This document shows, piece after piece, positions 9,316 to 16,639 of a stretch of DNA of 64,000 nt. The notes under the pieces were generated by a model that was not told the DNA's origin, searched no databases, and saw only the letters and a list, made by a program, of their open reading frames with translations. Each line of letters opens with the position of its first letter. The stretch's first letter is position 1. The translations under genes and the position numbers were made by a program. Source of the stretch: Nitrospirota bacterium (GTDB taxonomy: Bacteria > Nitrospirota > Thermodesulfovibrionia > Thermodesulfovibrionales > Magnetobacteriaceae); contig JADFYO010000007.1 in NCBI GenBank assembly GCA_015233015.1, forward strand, positions 30,536 through 94,535, written 5' to 3'.

Positions 9316-9344
9316 TGGCGGTGCAGGGATTTGAACCCCGGACC
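9316..9344 (-). pseudogene. 3' fragment of a tRNA gene (T-arm and acceptor strand)
   Basis: Read on the minus strand, a T-arm with GGTTCAAATCC in its loop and a stem closed by C-G is followed by CACCGCCA, the expected 3' acceptor strand plus discriminator base. A matching anticodon arm and 5' half could not be assembled nearby. tRNA 3' ends left like this usually mark the attachment site of an integrated element, and one begins just downstream. It is not a copy of the 3' end of the intact tRNA at 13122, so it may belong to a different integration event. Confidence 0.55.
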
Positions 9345-9861
9345 ATATGTAATGCGGGTTTTCAGACCTTCTAATTTGTAATTTTGTTACCTTTATAACT
9401 AAATAGTAACGCCTCTCTTTCTCTCTCCAGTCTATTGATTGTGAACTCAAAACGCGGCAGAGCTCCTCTACCCCTCGGAGCGCCGCCCCACCCGGCCCGG
9501 GCGCCGCGTCAGCAAGCCCGAATCAGTCCCTGCCCTGCCGTCAAATTGCTGACGAATTTCGATGTCCATCGCCTGATGAGCGCGTGACTATGTCCGCTCA
9601 TCAGCGCGGCAACGCAAAAAACAGAAAGGCGCCGAGCTAAAAGTGTCCATTTTTTGACTTTTTGTACTACAATATTTAGTGCGCGGCCACAATGCCAGGT
9701 CAACTCAATCAGAAGTAACCACGACTGTCATACAGCTGTATTACAAAAAAAAGCGAATCTGGAACGCCGGTCAAAAAAGACCTCAGTGAAATTATGAAAA
9801 TAGGGCATTTTCGGTATCCGGTACCCCTAAAATCACATATCAGACATATCAGGAGGAATTT
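9345..9861. other. element left-end region with two hairpins, no gene seen
   Basis: Two inverted repeats stand out. At 9454-9486 GCGGC and GCTCC pair with GGAGC and GCCGC around a 10-base loop and a 3-base bulge. At 9573-9604 CTGATGAGCG pairs perfectly with CGCTCATCAG around 12 bases. Both lie between the tRNA fragment and the first gene of the integrated element and could be recombination, replication or transcription-termination signals. Nothing in the sequence decides between these. Short open frames here lack coding character. Confidence 0.5.
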
Positions 9862-10119
9862 ATGTCGAAGCTCTTATCTGTCCGCATCGAGGACTACCAG
9901 GACAAGAAACTAGACCTCATGGTCGCCAAATATGGCAAATCAAAAGGCAGTGTCATCAAGGACGCACTCAGGCATTACTTCAATACCTGCTCCAAGTCAC
10001 AAATACCAGAATCCGAAATCACGCCGACCAAAAATCTCAAACTCAAAGACCCTTTCGCTGATCGTCTGGACGCTCGAACGCCAAACCCTGACTACTGCCG
10101 TATCAGCGGCATCTTATAG
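9862..10119 (+). CDS. ribbon-helix-helix (CopG-like) DNA-binding protein
   Basis: 85 residues. The N-terminal half shows an RHH fold: a short strand LLSVRIEDY, then helices with the turn KYGKSKGSVIKDALRHYF. Proteins of this size and fold are repressors, antitoxins or plasmid copy-number regulators. The C-terminal tail is polar and probably disordered. AGGAGG lies 7 bases before the ATG. It is the first gene of the integrated element and sits directly upstream of the hairpin array, which makes it a candidate regulator or binder of that region. No toxin partner is visible. Confidence 0.75.
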   Translation: MSKLLSVRIEDYQDKKLDLMVAKYGKSKGSVIKDALRHYFNTCSKSQIPESEITPTKNLKLKDPFADRLDARTPNPDYCRISGIL

Positions 10120-10773
10120 CTGAACCTCCGGGCTTGATCCGCAATCCCTCGACACCTCCCGCCGCTCCCTGCGGTCGCTGCTGCCGTCTCTGCAATCCCC
10201 TCGAGAGAGCCGCTTTGGCATTAGTTTTGAAAGTGAGGATTTTCAAAATCATGCCAAAGCTTATGTGTGCCGTTATTGATGTGAAAGACTCGCCTTGTTT
10301 CGCTACGCGAAATCGCCTTCGGCGAACGTAAAGACGTCCTGATTATGGGAAAGTTTGGGCAGAGCGTTCGTGCCCGCGCTCCGCGCGGTCACGGTTTTTG
10401 CAGGTGTTAGGGACCACCAGCAAAAACGGCATAGGGAAAAAGACAACTACATCTGGGGGCGGCGTTGGTGCCTTTGACTCGATGTTGGAACGTGCCGGCA
10501 AACGAAGCCGTCACGGTTTTTGCTAATGACGATAGCAAAAACTCCGGGTTTATATTTAAAGACCAAAGACGAAAATTGGTGAAGACAATTTTCATATCAT
10601 CAATGGTGAGGACATTGATGATACGGTTATCTGAAAAGATCTGGAGAAAGGACGACCGCCCACGGCATGACGGTCATTTTTGGTGAGGACAAAAATAAAT
10701 AACATCACCGCGGCCTCTTGAATGTTCCTGGTATAACTAAAACATATTTAATTATATCCTGTATTACAGGGGT
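10120..10773. other. gene-free tract of the element holding a hairpin array (candidate structured RNA or origin)
   Basis: About 650 bases without a supported gene contain at least six hairpins. 10225-10248: TTTTGAAA / TTTCAAAA around GTGAGGAT, enclosed by GCTTTGGCAT / ATGCCAAAGC (10212-10260). 10394-10427: GTTTTTGC / GCAAAAAC with an inner GGTG / CACC. 10516-10542: the same 8-bp stem around TAATGACGATA. 10571-10593: GAAAATT / AATTTTC around GGTGAAGAC. 10595-10623: TATCATCAAT / ATTGATGATA around GGTGAGGAC. 10676-10696: ATTTTT / AAAAAT around GGTGAGGAC. The stems differ while the loop is kept. This fits an RNA or single-stranded DNA structure better than coding sequence. Confidence 0.6.
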
Positions 10774-10896
10774 TTAGGCGTCAAGAGGTTTACCGCACGT
10801 CGGGCAATGAATGCGGGTTGAGCGGCCCGGGTTCGCTATGATAGACGAACAGTATCTGCAGGGAACCATATAAGCGCCCTTAGTTCGGAGATACAT
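10774..10896 (-). CDS. 40-residue double-CxxC zinc-ribbon peptide
   Basis: A 40-codon frame begins MYLRTKGAYM and carries two metal-binding knuckles, CRYC near residue 13 and CPTCG near residue 34. The second resembles the N-terminal CPTCG knuckle of the recombinase encoded 0.4 kb upstream on the same strand. GAGG lies about 8 bases before the ATG. It would be the last gene of a recombinase, 64-residue protein and zinc-ribbon series. An inverted repeat (CCTCTTGA / TCAAGAGG) surrounds its 3' end and downstream DNA. It could be a single-stranded nucleic-acid-binding or regulatory peptide; no function can be assigned. Confidence 0.5.
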   Translation of the reverse strand: MYLRTKGAYMVPCRYCSSIIANPGRSTRIHCPTCGKPLDA

Positions 10897-11098
10897 AGTT
10901 ATGCCTCGTGTGATTGCTCGGTGTCGAATTCGACATAATTAAATTGGAGGTGGCCGGCGAGAAGCCCGCCGGCCATGTCTGACGAATGTTACATCTTGGA
11001 TTATGGGTGCTTAATTATACCACGAAAGGGAAACGAGATGTAAACGCCAGGGCACCGCGTCTGGATCATCAGAGCAGCTTACCTCTAAATCCTATCCT
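10897..11098. other. spacer with a GC-rich hairpin
   Basis: GGCCGGCG (10952-10959) and CGCCGGCC (10967-10974) form a perfect 8-bp stem around 7 bases. A TCGAATTCGA palindrome lies just upstream. The hairpin is about 125 bases beyond the stop of the 64-residue gene and has no run of T on either side, so a rho-independent terminator is not clear. No gene is seen. Confidence 0.45.
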
Positions 11099-11293
11099 CT
11101 ATTTCTTATCCGGAAAGCGTCCATTAACATATGACTTCCAGATACACTTGATCTCGTTATCCGAATAATATATCGCTATATTCTTTTTCTTGAGCAGTTT
11201 ACATATCATGTCGATGTCATAATCTCCAATATCTGCCGTTGCTATATACTGGCCTGTCCAAATGCTGTCAAGCGCCTTCTCAAGTCTGGTCAT
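11099..11293 (-). CDS. small protein translationally coupled to the recombinase
   Basis: 64 residues, acidic N-terminal half and basic C-terminus, no membrane segment. Its ATG overlaps the recombinase stop (ATGA), and the last recombinase codons contain AAGGAGAG, so its translation depends on that gene. The coupling suggests an accessory of the integration step, such as an excision factor or recombination directionality factor. It has no visible HTH, so that role is inferred from position only. Confidence 0.6.
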   Translation of the reverse strand: MTRLEKALDSIWTGQYIATADIGDYDIDMICKLLKKKNIAIYYSDNEIKCIWKSYVNGRFPDKK

Positions 11294-12186
11294 AGTCTCT
11301 CCTTTGATCCCAGGGTATAGTATTTCAGAGTTGTGGCCACATGCTCATGCTGCAGAGCTGCTTGAAGCTGGCAAAGCCGATCTCGTTCGCAGGCCTCGTT
11401 GATTTGCGATGCCTTACTATGCCGGCACGCCTGATATAACGGGATCGATATGCACGCTGCTTTGCAGGCCCTCTGCCACGCTCGTTGACATCCGCTCCGG
11501 CTGAAATCAAACATGTTTGCCTCGGGCAGATAGAGCGTGTGATTAATCTCGATGAAGATTGCCAGGGCTCTTGATATTTGATACTCGTATGTCCGTCCGG
11601 TCTTCGTCGGCCGCAGGTTGTTCGCTTCATCGAGGGCGCGCTCAACGGTGATGATAGTTCCCTCAATGTCGCGGCGTTTCAAAGCACGTGCTTCACCAGG
11701 ACGCATACCGGTTTCAAACAGGATCTGAAAATAGAGACGATACTTATTATCGATCTGATCGAGAATCGATAATTGCGATTCTCGGCCTATCCAGCGTTTC
11801 GATTGTGCCGTAATCTTGATACGCGGGAACTTTGGCAGCGTGGTAATGACCTCGATGTTGCACAGATGATTTAAAAGGGCCTTCAAAGCGTCGAGGATGT
11901 GCTTGATAGTTTTGCCCGCTAGGCCGCGCTGAAGCAACGTAGAGTAAAAATCAAAGACAATTCGACTTGAGATAGCCCTCACATCCATTTCGCCGAAATT
12001 TGGCCTAATATGGTTCTTCAAAAATGATTGCAAATGTCTAATGTGCGAATAGGAACAGCCCGATGCCTCCTGATGATTAATCCACTGCTCCATTAATTTA
12101 CATAATGGCTCAAGAGCCTTTACCTCGAAAAGTAATTCAGTTCCGCATGTCGGGCATTTGTGCATTGTTATTCTCCTATTGTCCAT
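11290..12186 (-). CDS. tyrosine recombinase/integrase with an N-terminal zinc knuckle
   Basis: 298 residues. A CPTCG knuckle opens the protein, then a SAM-like core-binding domain (about 30-130) and the catalytic domain. Box I shows the first arginine in TGMRPGEARALK. Box II reads QACRHSKAS, so the usual HxxR has Gln in place of the first His. LQHEHVATTLKYYTL supplies the later His and the nucleophile Tyr. It probably moves the 9.3-13.2 kb element into the initiator tRNA. It is the first gene of a minus-strand operon. The altered box II may reduce or modify activity. Confidence 0.85.
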   Translation of the reverse strand: MDNRRITMHKCPTCGTELLFEVKALEPLCKLMEQWINHQEASGCSYSHIRHLQSFLKNHIRPNFGEMDVRAISSRIVFDFYSTLLQRGLAGKTIKHILDALKALLNHLCNIEVITTLPKFPRIKITAQSKRWIGRESQLSILDQIDNKYRLYFQILFETGMRPGEARALKRRDIEGTIITVERALDEANNLRPTKTGRTYEYQISRALAIFIEINHTLYLPEANMFDFSRSGCQRAWQRACKAACISIPLYQACRHSKASQINEACERDRLCQLQAALQHEHVATTLKYYTLGSKERL

Positions 12187-12306
12187 TTAATATCCAATTT
12201 ATTTTGATTAGATGCAGACGCCCCCAGACGTCACAATCCTCTTGGCATTCCTTACCCCGTTCAAAGCAATTATTTTTCATACCATGCCGGAGTATTTCTC
12301 CTTTCG

Positions 12307-12780
12307 TTAGTCCTTTAGTCGTAATTTTATAAAATTCTTGTCCCTCGCGCGCGCGCGTTTCTTTTGAATAGTGTATTTCTTTTCTTTTGAGGGTGGCACG
12401 GGTGACACCCTTTTTATCCAGTTATTAACATCGGTAAGCGTGTAACTGCAATGGAAGCCATCCGTCTTCGTTTTGATGATCATATTGCGTTTAATGAGGT
12501 CATCGAGAGCGCGTATTACGTTTCTTTTTGATAAGCCGGTAAGTTGTTGGAGCTGGCTTAAGGGGATTCTGTCCGTTTCTTTATTGAACCCGGTTGTCTT
12601 GCGCATAATTGCCAAGTAGGTGTGCTCGGCTTCAATACGTATCTTGGCCTTTATCAGCTCTTCAAGGATGTCATTGTAGAATTTCGTATAGGGCCTTTCA
12701 TTTTCGACCGTAGTTTTTGTTTCTTTTGCACCTTGGCCCTTGCCTTCGGCAATTATGCCTTTATAATCTGGTTTAACCAT
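12307..12780 (-). CDS. phage RepO-like replication protein (winged helix)
   Basis: About 157 residues from the Met at 12780. The core matches the phage replication protein O N-terminal domain pattern: PYTKFYNDILEEL, then ILRKTxGF-like AIMRKTTGFNKETDRI, then the winged-helix LSQLQQLTGLSKRNVIRALDDL. Such proteins bind the replication origin and recruit helicase. The frame stays open to a GTG at 12843, but that longer start overlaps the promoter of the divergent regulator and has no ribosome-binding site. The C-terminus is very basic. It implies that the element replicates after excision. Confidence 0.75.
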   Translation of the reverse strand: MVKPDYKGIIAEGKGQGAKETKTTVENERPYTKFYNDILEELIKAKIRIEAEHTYLAIMRKTTGFNKETDRIPLSQLQQLTGLSKRNVIRALDDLIKRNMIIKTKTDGFHCSYTLTDVNNWIKRVSPVPPSKEKKYTIQKKRARARDKNFIKLRLKD

Positions 12781-12836
12781 GCTGTATGAACTATAATACG
12801 CTTGTTTTTTAAATGTCAATACTCTGTATGATTTAT

Positions 12837-12865
12837 TTGACACTTTATTTGGAGATGTGTTATCT
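12837..12865 (+). promoter_or_regulatory. sigma-70 promoter of the XRE gene
   Basis: TTGACA at 12837-12842 and TTATCT at 12860-12865 are separated by exactly 17 bases. AAAAGGAGG follows before the ATG at 12893. This is a near-consensus housekeeping promoter, and it sits in the divergent space between the RepO-like gene and the XRE regulator. Confidence 0.7.
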
Positions 12866-12892
12866 TAGACCAGACAGTAAAAGGAGGTTTTT

Positions 12893-13165
12893 ATGAGAGG
12901 AAACGAGTATATACGCATGAAACGAATCGAACAAGGATTATCATTACGGGATCTCAGTGCAAAATGTGGCATGTCTCATGCCCAGATAGCCTCAATCGAG
13001 CGCGGCGAGCATAAGATCATATTCGATAATTTGCTCAAGATAATGAACGGCCTCGAAATATCAATGTATGATTTCCTGAATGTTGTAGGCTATTTTCCGC
13101 CGAGCTATAGTAAAGAGGATGTGGTGGCGGGGGGTGGATTTGAACCACCGGCCTTCGGGTTATGA
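12893..13165 (+). CDS. XRE-family transcriptional regulator
   Basis: 90 residues with a standard HTH_3 domain (about 8-62): IRMKRIEQGLSLRDLSAKCG, recognition helix SHAQIASIERGEH. It is likely the element's immunity-type regulator, controlling itself and the divergent replication/integration genes. AAGGAGG lies before the ATG. The last 14 codons (VVAGGGFEPPAFGL) are the antisense of the initiator tRNA 3' end, so the gene tail was fixed by integration into the tRNA. The original, unintegrated reading frame may end differently. Confidence 0.8.
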   Translation: MRGNEYIRMKRIEQGLSLRDLSAKCGMSHAQIASIERGEHKIIFDNLLKIMNGLEISMYDFLNVVGYFPPSYSKEDVVAGGGFEPPAFGL

Positions 13166-13198
13166 GCCCGACGAGCTACCGAGCTGCTCCACCCCGCG
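13122..13198 (-). tRNA. initiator tRNA-Met (CAT)
   Basis: 77 bases including an encoded CCA. Acceptor GCGGGG/CCCCGC leaves positions 1 and 72 unpaired (C:C), and the anticodon stem has three G-C pairs next to the loop CTCATAA. Both are initiator features. The D-arm (GGAGCAGCTCGGTAGCTCG) and T-arm (GGTTCAAATCC) are intact. The 3' end faces the integrated element, and the XRE gene runs antisense into it, so this is the attachment gene. Confidence 0.93.
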
Positions 13199-13610
13199 TT
13201 ACGCACTGGCTCTGACTTCGGCACTGCCGGCGCTGTATATAGAGGTTAACAGAAAGGTTGCGTTAATGTCAAACGTTTAATTATTATTTTTCCCTTATTA
13301 TTATAATATATTAATTTGGAGCTGTTTCACTGTGCGGAATGTCTTTTCCACCGCCTTCGGCATGGAAGCGATTAAAGGGGCGTATCCCGATGAGGTCATA
13401 ACGTTGCTTAGGATTTTGGGGGTTGGACCCAATACTGTCCGGCATAGAAATTGCGTAGCTGAAACAATTAGCAACAACGAGGGGGTATCGGGATTTTAGA
13501 GTAACCTAACGGGTGATGTCGATGATTTGTGGCATTGGCAGGGAAGGTATTAATCGGACGCAGCTATCGCCATTATAGCCGCGGAGAAAAAAATATCCCT
13601 TCAGCTATTT
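13199..13610. other. AT-rich spacer with one doubtful 45-codon frame
   Basis: The stretch between the tRNA and the decayed transposase has no supported gene. A plus-strand frame at 13362-13499 (starts MEAIKGAYPD, contains RILGVGPNTVR) has some coding character but no ribosome-binding site, and may be a gene remnant. The part near 13290-13320 is almost pure A/T. Confidence 0.4.
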
Positions 13611-14763
13611 TCAGATTTTTTCCAAATTTTCTATATGTTCTTCTAGTTCCTCGTCCGTAGCGACGCCCATAAAGTGAAAACAAAGCATTTCATATGTCCG
13701 CTTCGTGGGCTTTCTGCCTATCCACAATGTTATAAGCATACTGGCTATCAACGCGCAATAGACCTGTATTGACAAGCCATTGTTTGAGGGGATAATCCCC
13801 CGTCTTGTCGAATGCTATAGTTTCAGCGCTCAAATCCATACGGTCAGTTACCACCAACACGGTGTAATCCTGTTTGTCAGTACGTATAATCCTGGTTTTA
13901 GACGATAGCTTTAAATTCCTCTTACTACTGCCTTTGTGATAAATCTCTATCACCCTTCCCGGTGCTGACAAATCTCCACGTGTTGAGCCTCCCCCCAAAT
14001 GCACCTTCATATCCCTTTGAACCCCACAGAGCCGGTCTGCCTCAGTCAATCTGTGCTCTTCTATTAATTCCCACGCTGCATTATCCCGAAGCCGGCATAC
14101 GAAATTGCTCCCAGCTTTCCTTATCTCTTCGAATACACTATACTGCCCATACCCCGCGTCCATTACATACAGCTTGTTCCCCGTCAGTTTTCCCCTTAGT
14201 ATGGTTTTTTCGTTTGCATTACCGTCAGTTACTTCCGCCCATACCGGCACATGTCTAATTACATCGAATTCAAGGTGAATCTTTGCCGCCTTATGATCTT
14301 TGTCCAACCACAGCGGCCACATTATCTTGGGTAAGGCATGGATTATCGTCCCATCTACCGCAACGATTGCCTGTTCTATCGACTTTAACCGAGCATCTTC
14401 CAATTTCTGCGCCTTATCAGCTAATTCACCCACGATAGGCTCTAATAATTTGCTGTCAAATACATAACCAGCCTCAGATAAGCTGCTTAGGCTGTACCGC
14501 TTTATCCCAAGCGCTTTCTGAATTTTTTTAAATTTCGACACTTCCGTCAAACCTCTAAGGCTATCTATTACAGGGTTAAAATAATATAGTAAATACATCA
14601 GTACGTACTTATCGTAATGCAGTTCCCTATCGATATGGTCGTTTTGCCCGCTCAATTTCTCTAAAATCGGCTCTATGACCTGAAAATACTTGAATCCCTT
14701 TATCCTTTCGGCCTTCACCGGGTCTTTAACTTTTCTACTCATATTGAATTGTTGCACAACCAA
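13611..14763 (-). pseudogene. decayed IS4-family transposase
   Basis: The first about 310 residues look like an IS4-family DDE transposase: catalytic Asp in VAVDGTIIHALP and second Asp in YVMDAGYGQYS. After MDLSAETIA (about 13824) the frame leaves the family and stops at 13690. The family tail (ending GLSIQVYCALIASMLITLW, then GRKPTKRTYEMLCFHF and DEELEEHIENL) resumes in a different frame from about 13820 and ends at TGA 13611-13613. The missing stretch is the YxxRW..E region carrying the catalytic Glu. So this is an internal deletion plus frameshift, and the transposase must be inactive. No clear terminal inverted repeats could be fixed. Confidence 0.85.
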
Positions 14764-14831
14764 TAGTGAAAAATCTAGATGTTAATTATAATTATCAGGA
14801 TAGTTGATATGACTACTATCAACTATTGGTT
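14759..14831. repeat. nested inverted repeats upstream of the transposase
   Basis: AACCAATAGT at 14759-14768 pairs with ACTATTGGTT at 14822-14831. Inside this, ATAGTTGATA (14800-14809) pairs with TATCAACTAT (14817-14826) around TGACTAC. This may be the end of the insertion sequence or an operator. The following 200 bases to 15027 are AT-rich and contain no convincing gene. Confidence 0.5.
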
Positions 14832-15027
14832 TTGACTTGGGGATCTGTTTTTGTCAGCAATTTCTATACCGGACTGTATTGGGTTGGACCATGGAAAACA
14901 CAAGAACTTGCTGTAACTTAAATATGGAATTTTTTTGTCTTGACAATTGGGTCCACTATAGGACATCGTATCTATTAAAAAATATGACAAAAGCAAATAA
15001 CTACTTTGGCTTAAAGGAGCTTACCGA

Positions 15028-16596
15028 ATGTTAATTGCCAAGTCACCAGTAAGCATAAGTTTTGGCGGCGAGGGTACTGATTTAAAGCCTTTTTGTGATA
15101 ATTACGGCGGTGCGGTCATTAGTACTACTATAGATAAATACTTTTACTCCGTTATTCAGAGCAATGATAAAGACATTATTGAAATAGAGTCAGATGATTA
15201 TCAATTACGACAACGTGTTAGTGAACTGTGCGATATTGACACAGATGATATTCTTATGATTCCCAAAGCGGTTTTAAAGCATTTCAACGTAACAAATAAT
15301 GTAAGTCTGCTGCTGAAATCAGACATACCTCCTGGTTCGGGGTTAGGTCTTTCGGCAGCGGTTACTACGTGTCTTGTTAAGCTGGTGAGTTCTTTTAGGC
15401 AATTATCGTTGACAAAGGCTGAAATTGCCGCGTTAGCTTCTTATATCGAAATCGATGTTTTAAATAGATCGATAGGTATGCAGGCTCAGTATGCGTCTGC
15501 GTATGGAGGATTTAATTTTATTACATTCGGCAAGGACTCTATAAACGTAGCCCCCATGGGTGTTGACAGAGAAATCATTAATGCCCTTCAGGAAAACCTC
15601 CTGCTGTTTTACAGCGTGACATGCAGAAAGCCGGCGTCAATTTTAACTAACCCTACGGAGATGAATGATAAAAAAGTAATAAGCTCTCTACAGGAAATGA
15701 AGGCGATAGCTTTTAAAATGAGAGATGCGCTTGTTAAGGGCGATGTAATGGCGGTTGGCAGGCTGCTTCATGAATCATGGGAATATAAGCGTACTCTGGC
15801 AAAGGATATTTCTAATACGGCAATTGATAGTTATTATGAACTGGCACGGCAAAATGGAGCCATAGGCGGGAAAATAACCGGTGCCGGCGGAGGGCATTTA
15901 CTTCTATTTTGTGAAAAGGAAAAACAGGAAAATGTAAGGAACGCCCTTTTAAGCAAAGGTCTTCATGATTTGCCTTTTAAGTTTGAAAATAATGGCGCTC
16001 ATTTAGTGCTCGATCAAAAAGGTCCCCGTACCACAATAACCGCCGAGGGTTATTTATTAGGCATATCAACAATCGTAAAGAAGATGGACGACGCACATAT
16101 TGAAAGAATTGCCGATTTGATATATCAGGCATACAAGCAGGATAAGCAAATATTTATTATGGGCAATGGGGGCAGTGCGGCAACGGCGTCGCATTTTTGC
16201 AGCGATTTATCTAAGACAGCTATGGTTCATGGGAAAAGAGGATTCAGGGTAATTTCGTTAACTGACAATATACCGCTAATGACAGCCTGGGGTAACGATA
16301 CAGGCTATGAGAATATTTTTTACGGCCAGTTGCTGAACCTTTTAAACGCGGGCGATGTGGTAATTGGAATTAGTGGGGGAGGAATGTCAAAGAATGTGCT
16401 GAAGGCTTTGGAATTAGCGAAGGCCCGGTCAGCTGTGACGATAGGGTTGAGCGGGTTTAGCGGCGGCAAGCTCAAGGCAATAGCGGATGAGTGTTTGGTT
16501 GTTCATAGTGAGAACTATCAGTTTATCGAGGACATACACATGATGTTGGCGCATTTGATACCAAGCATACTTAAAGAGAAGATTACAAATGAGTAA
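15028..16596 (+). CDS. fused heptose-7-phosphate kinase / sedoheptulose-7-phosphate isomerase
   Basis: 522 residues. Residues 1-330 are a GHMP kinase of the HddA type (start KSPVSISFGGEGTD, ATP loop PPGSGLGLSAA, C-terminal GKITGAGGGHLLLF). Residues about 345-522 are a SIS isomerase of the GmhA type (FIMGNGGSAATASHFCSDLSK, VIGISGGGMSKNV, EDIHMMLAHLI). Together they would convert sedoheptulose-7-phosphate to heptose-1,7-bisphosphate for GDP- or ADP-heptose. These are normally separate genes. AAAGGAG precedes the ATG. No other heptose gene is adjacent, and base composition is lower in GC than the flanks, so transfer with the nearby insertion sequence is possible. Confidence 0.85.
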   Translation: MLIAKSPVSISFGGEGTDLKPFCDNYGGAVISTTIDKYFYSVIQSNDKDIIEIESDDYQLRQRVSELCDIDTDDILMIPKAVLKHFNVTNNVSLLLKSDIPPGSGLGLSAAVTTCLVKLVSSFRQLSLTKAEIAALASYIEIDVLNRSIGMQAQYASAYGGFNFITFGKDSINVAPMGVDREIINALQENLLLFYSVTCRKPASILTNPTEMNDKKVISSLQEMKAIAFKMRDALVKGDVMAVGRLLHESWEYKRTLAKDISNTAIDSYYELARQNGAIGGKITGAGGGHLLLFCEKEKQENVRNALLSKGLHDLPFKFENNGAHLVLDQKGPRTTITAEGYLLGISTIVKKMDDAHIERIADLIYQAYKQDKQIFIMGNGGSAATASHFCSDLSKTAMVHGKRGFRVISLTDNIPLMTAWGNDTGYENIFYGQLLNLLNAGDVVIGISGGGMSKNVLKALELAKARSAVTIGLSGFSGGKLKAIADECLVVHSENYQFIEDIHMMLAHLIPSILKEKITNE

Positions 16597-16639
16597 TTTG
16601 ATAATTACGTCACTCTGAAAACCTGTTCGCCGCGCCTGG

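Noticed and set aside
9454..9486. 5' half of an interrupted tRNA matching the 3' fragment at 9316
   Set aside because: A D-arm-like hairpin can be drawn, but the acceptor pairing has a mismatch and no anticodon arm fits. The gap is too short for a usual group I intron.
10465..10686. 73-codon frame through the hairpin array
   Set aside because: No ribosome-binding site, no recognisable family, and the sequence is better explained by perfect inverted repeats. The first two of the three GGTGARGAC loops share a reading frame but the third does not.
14837..15034. 65-codon frame upstream of the heptose fusion gene
   Set aside because: It has no ribosome-binding site and Cys/Tyr-rich random-looking composition, and it overlaps the start of a well-supported gene.
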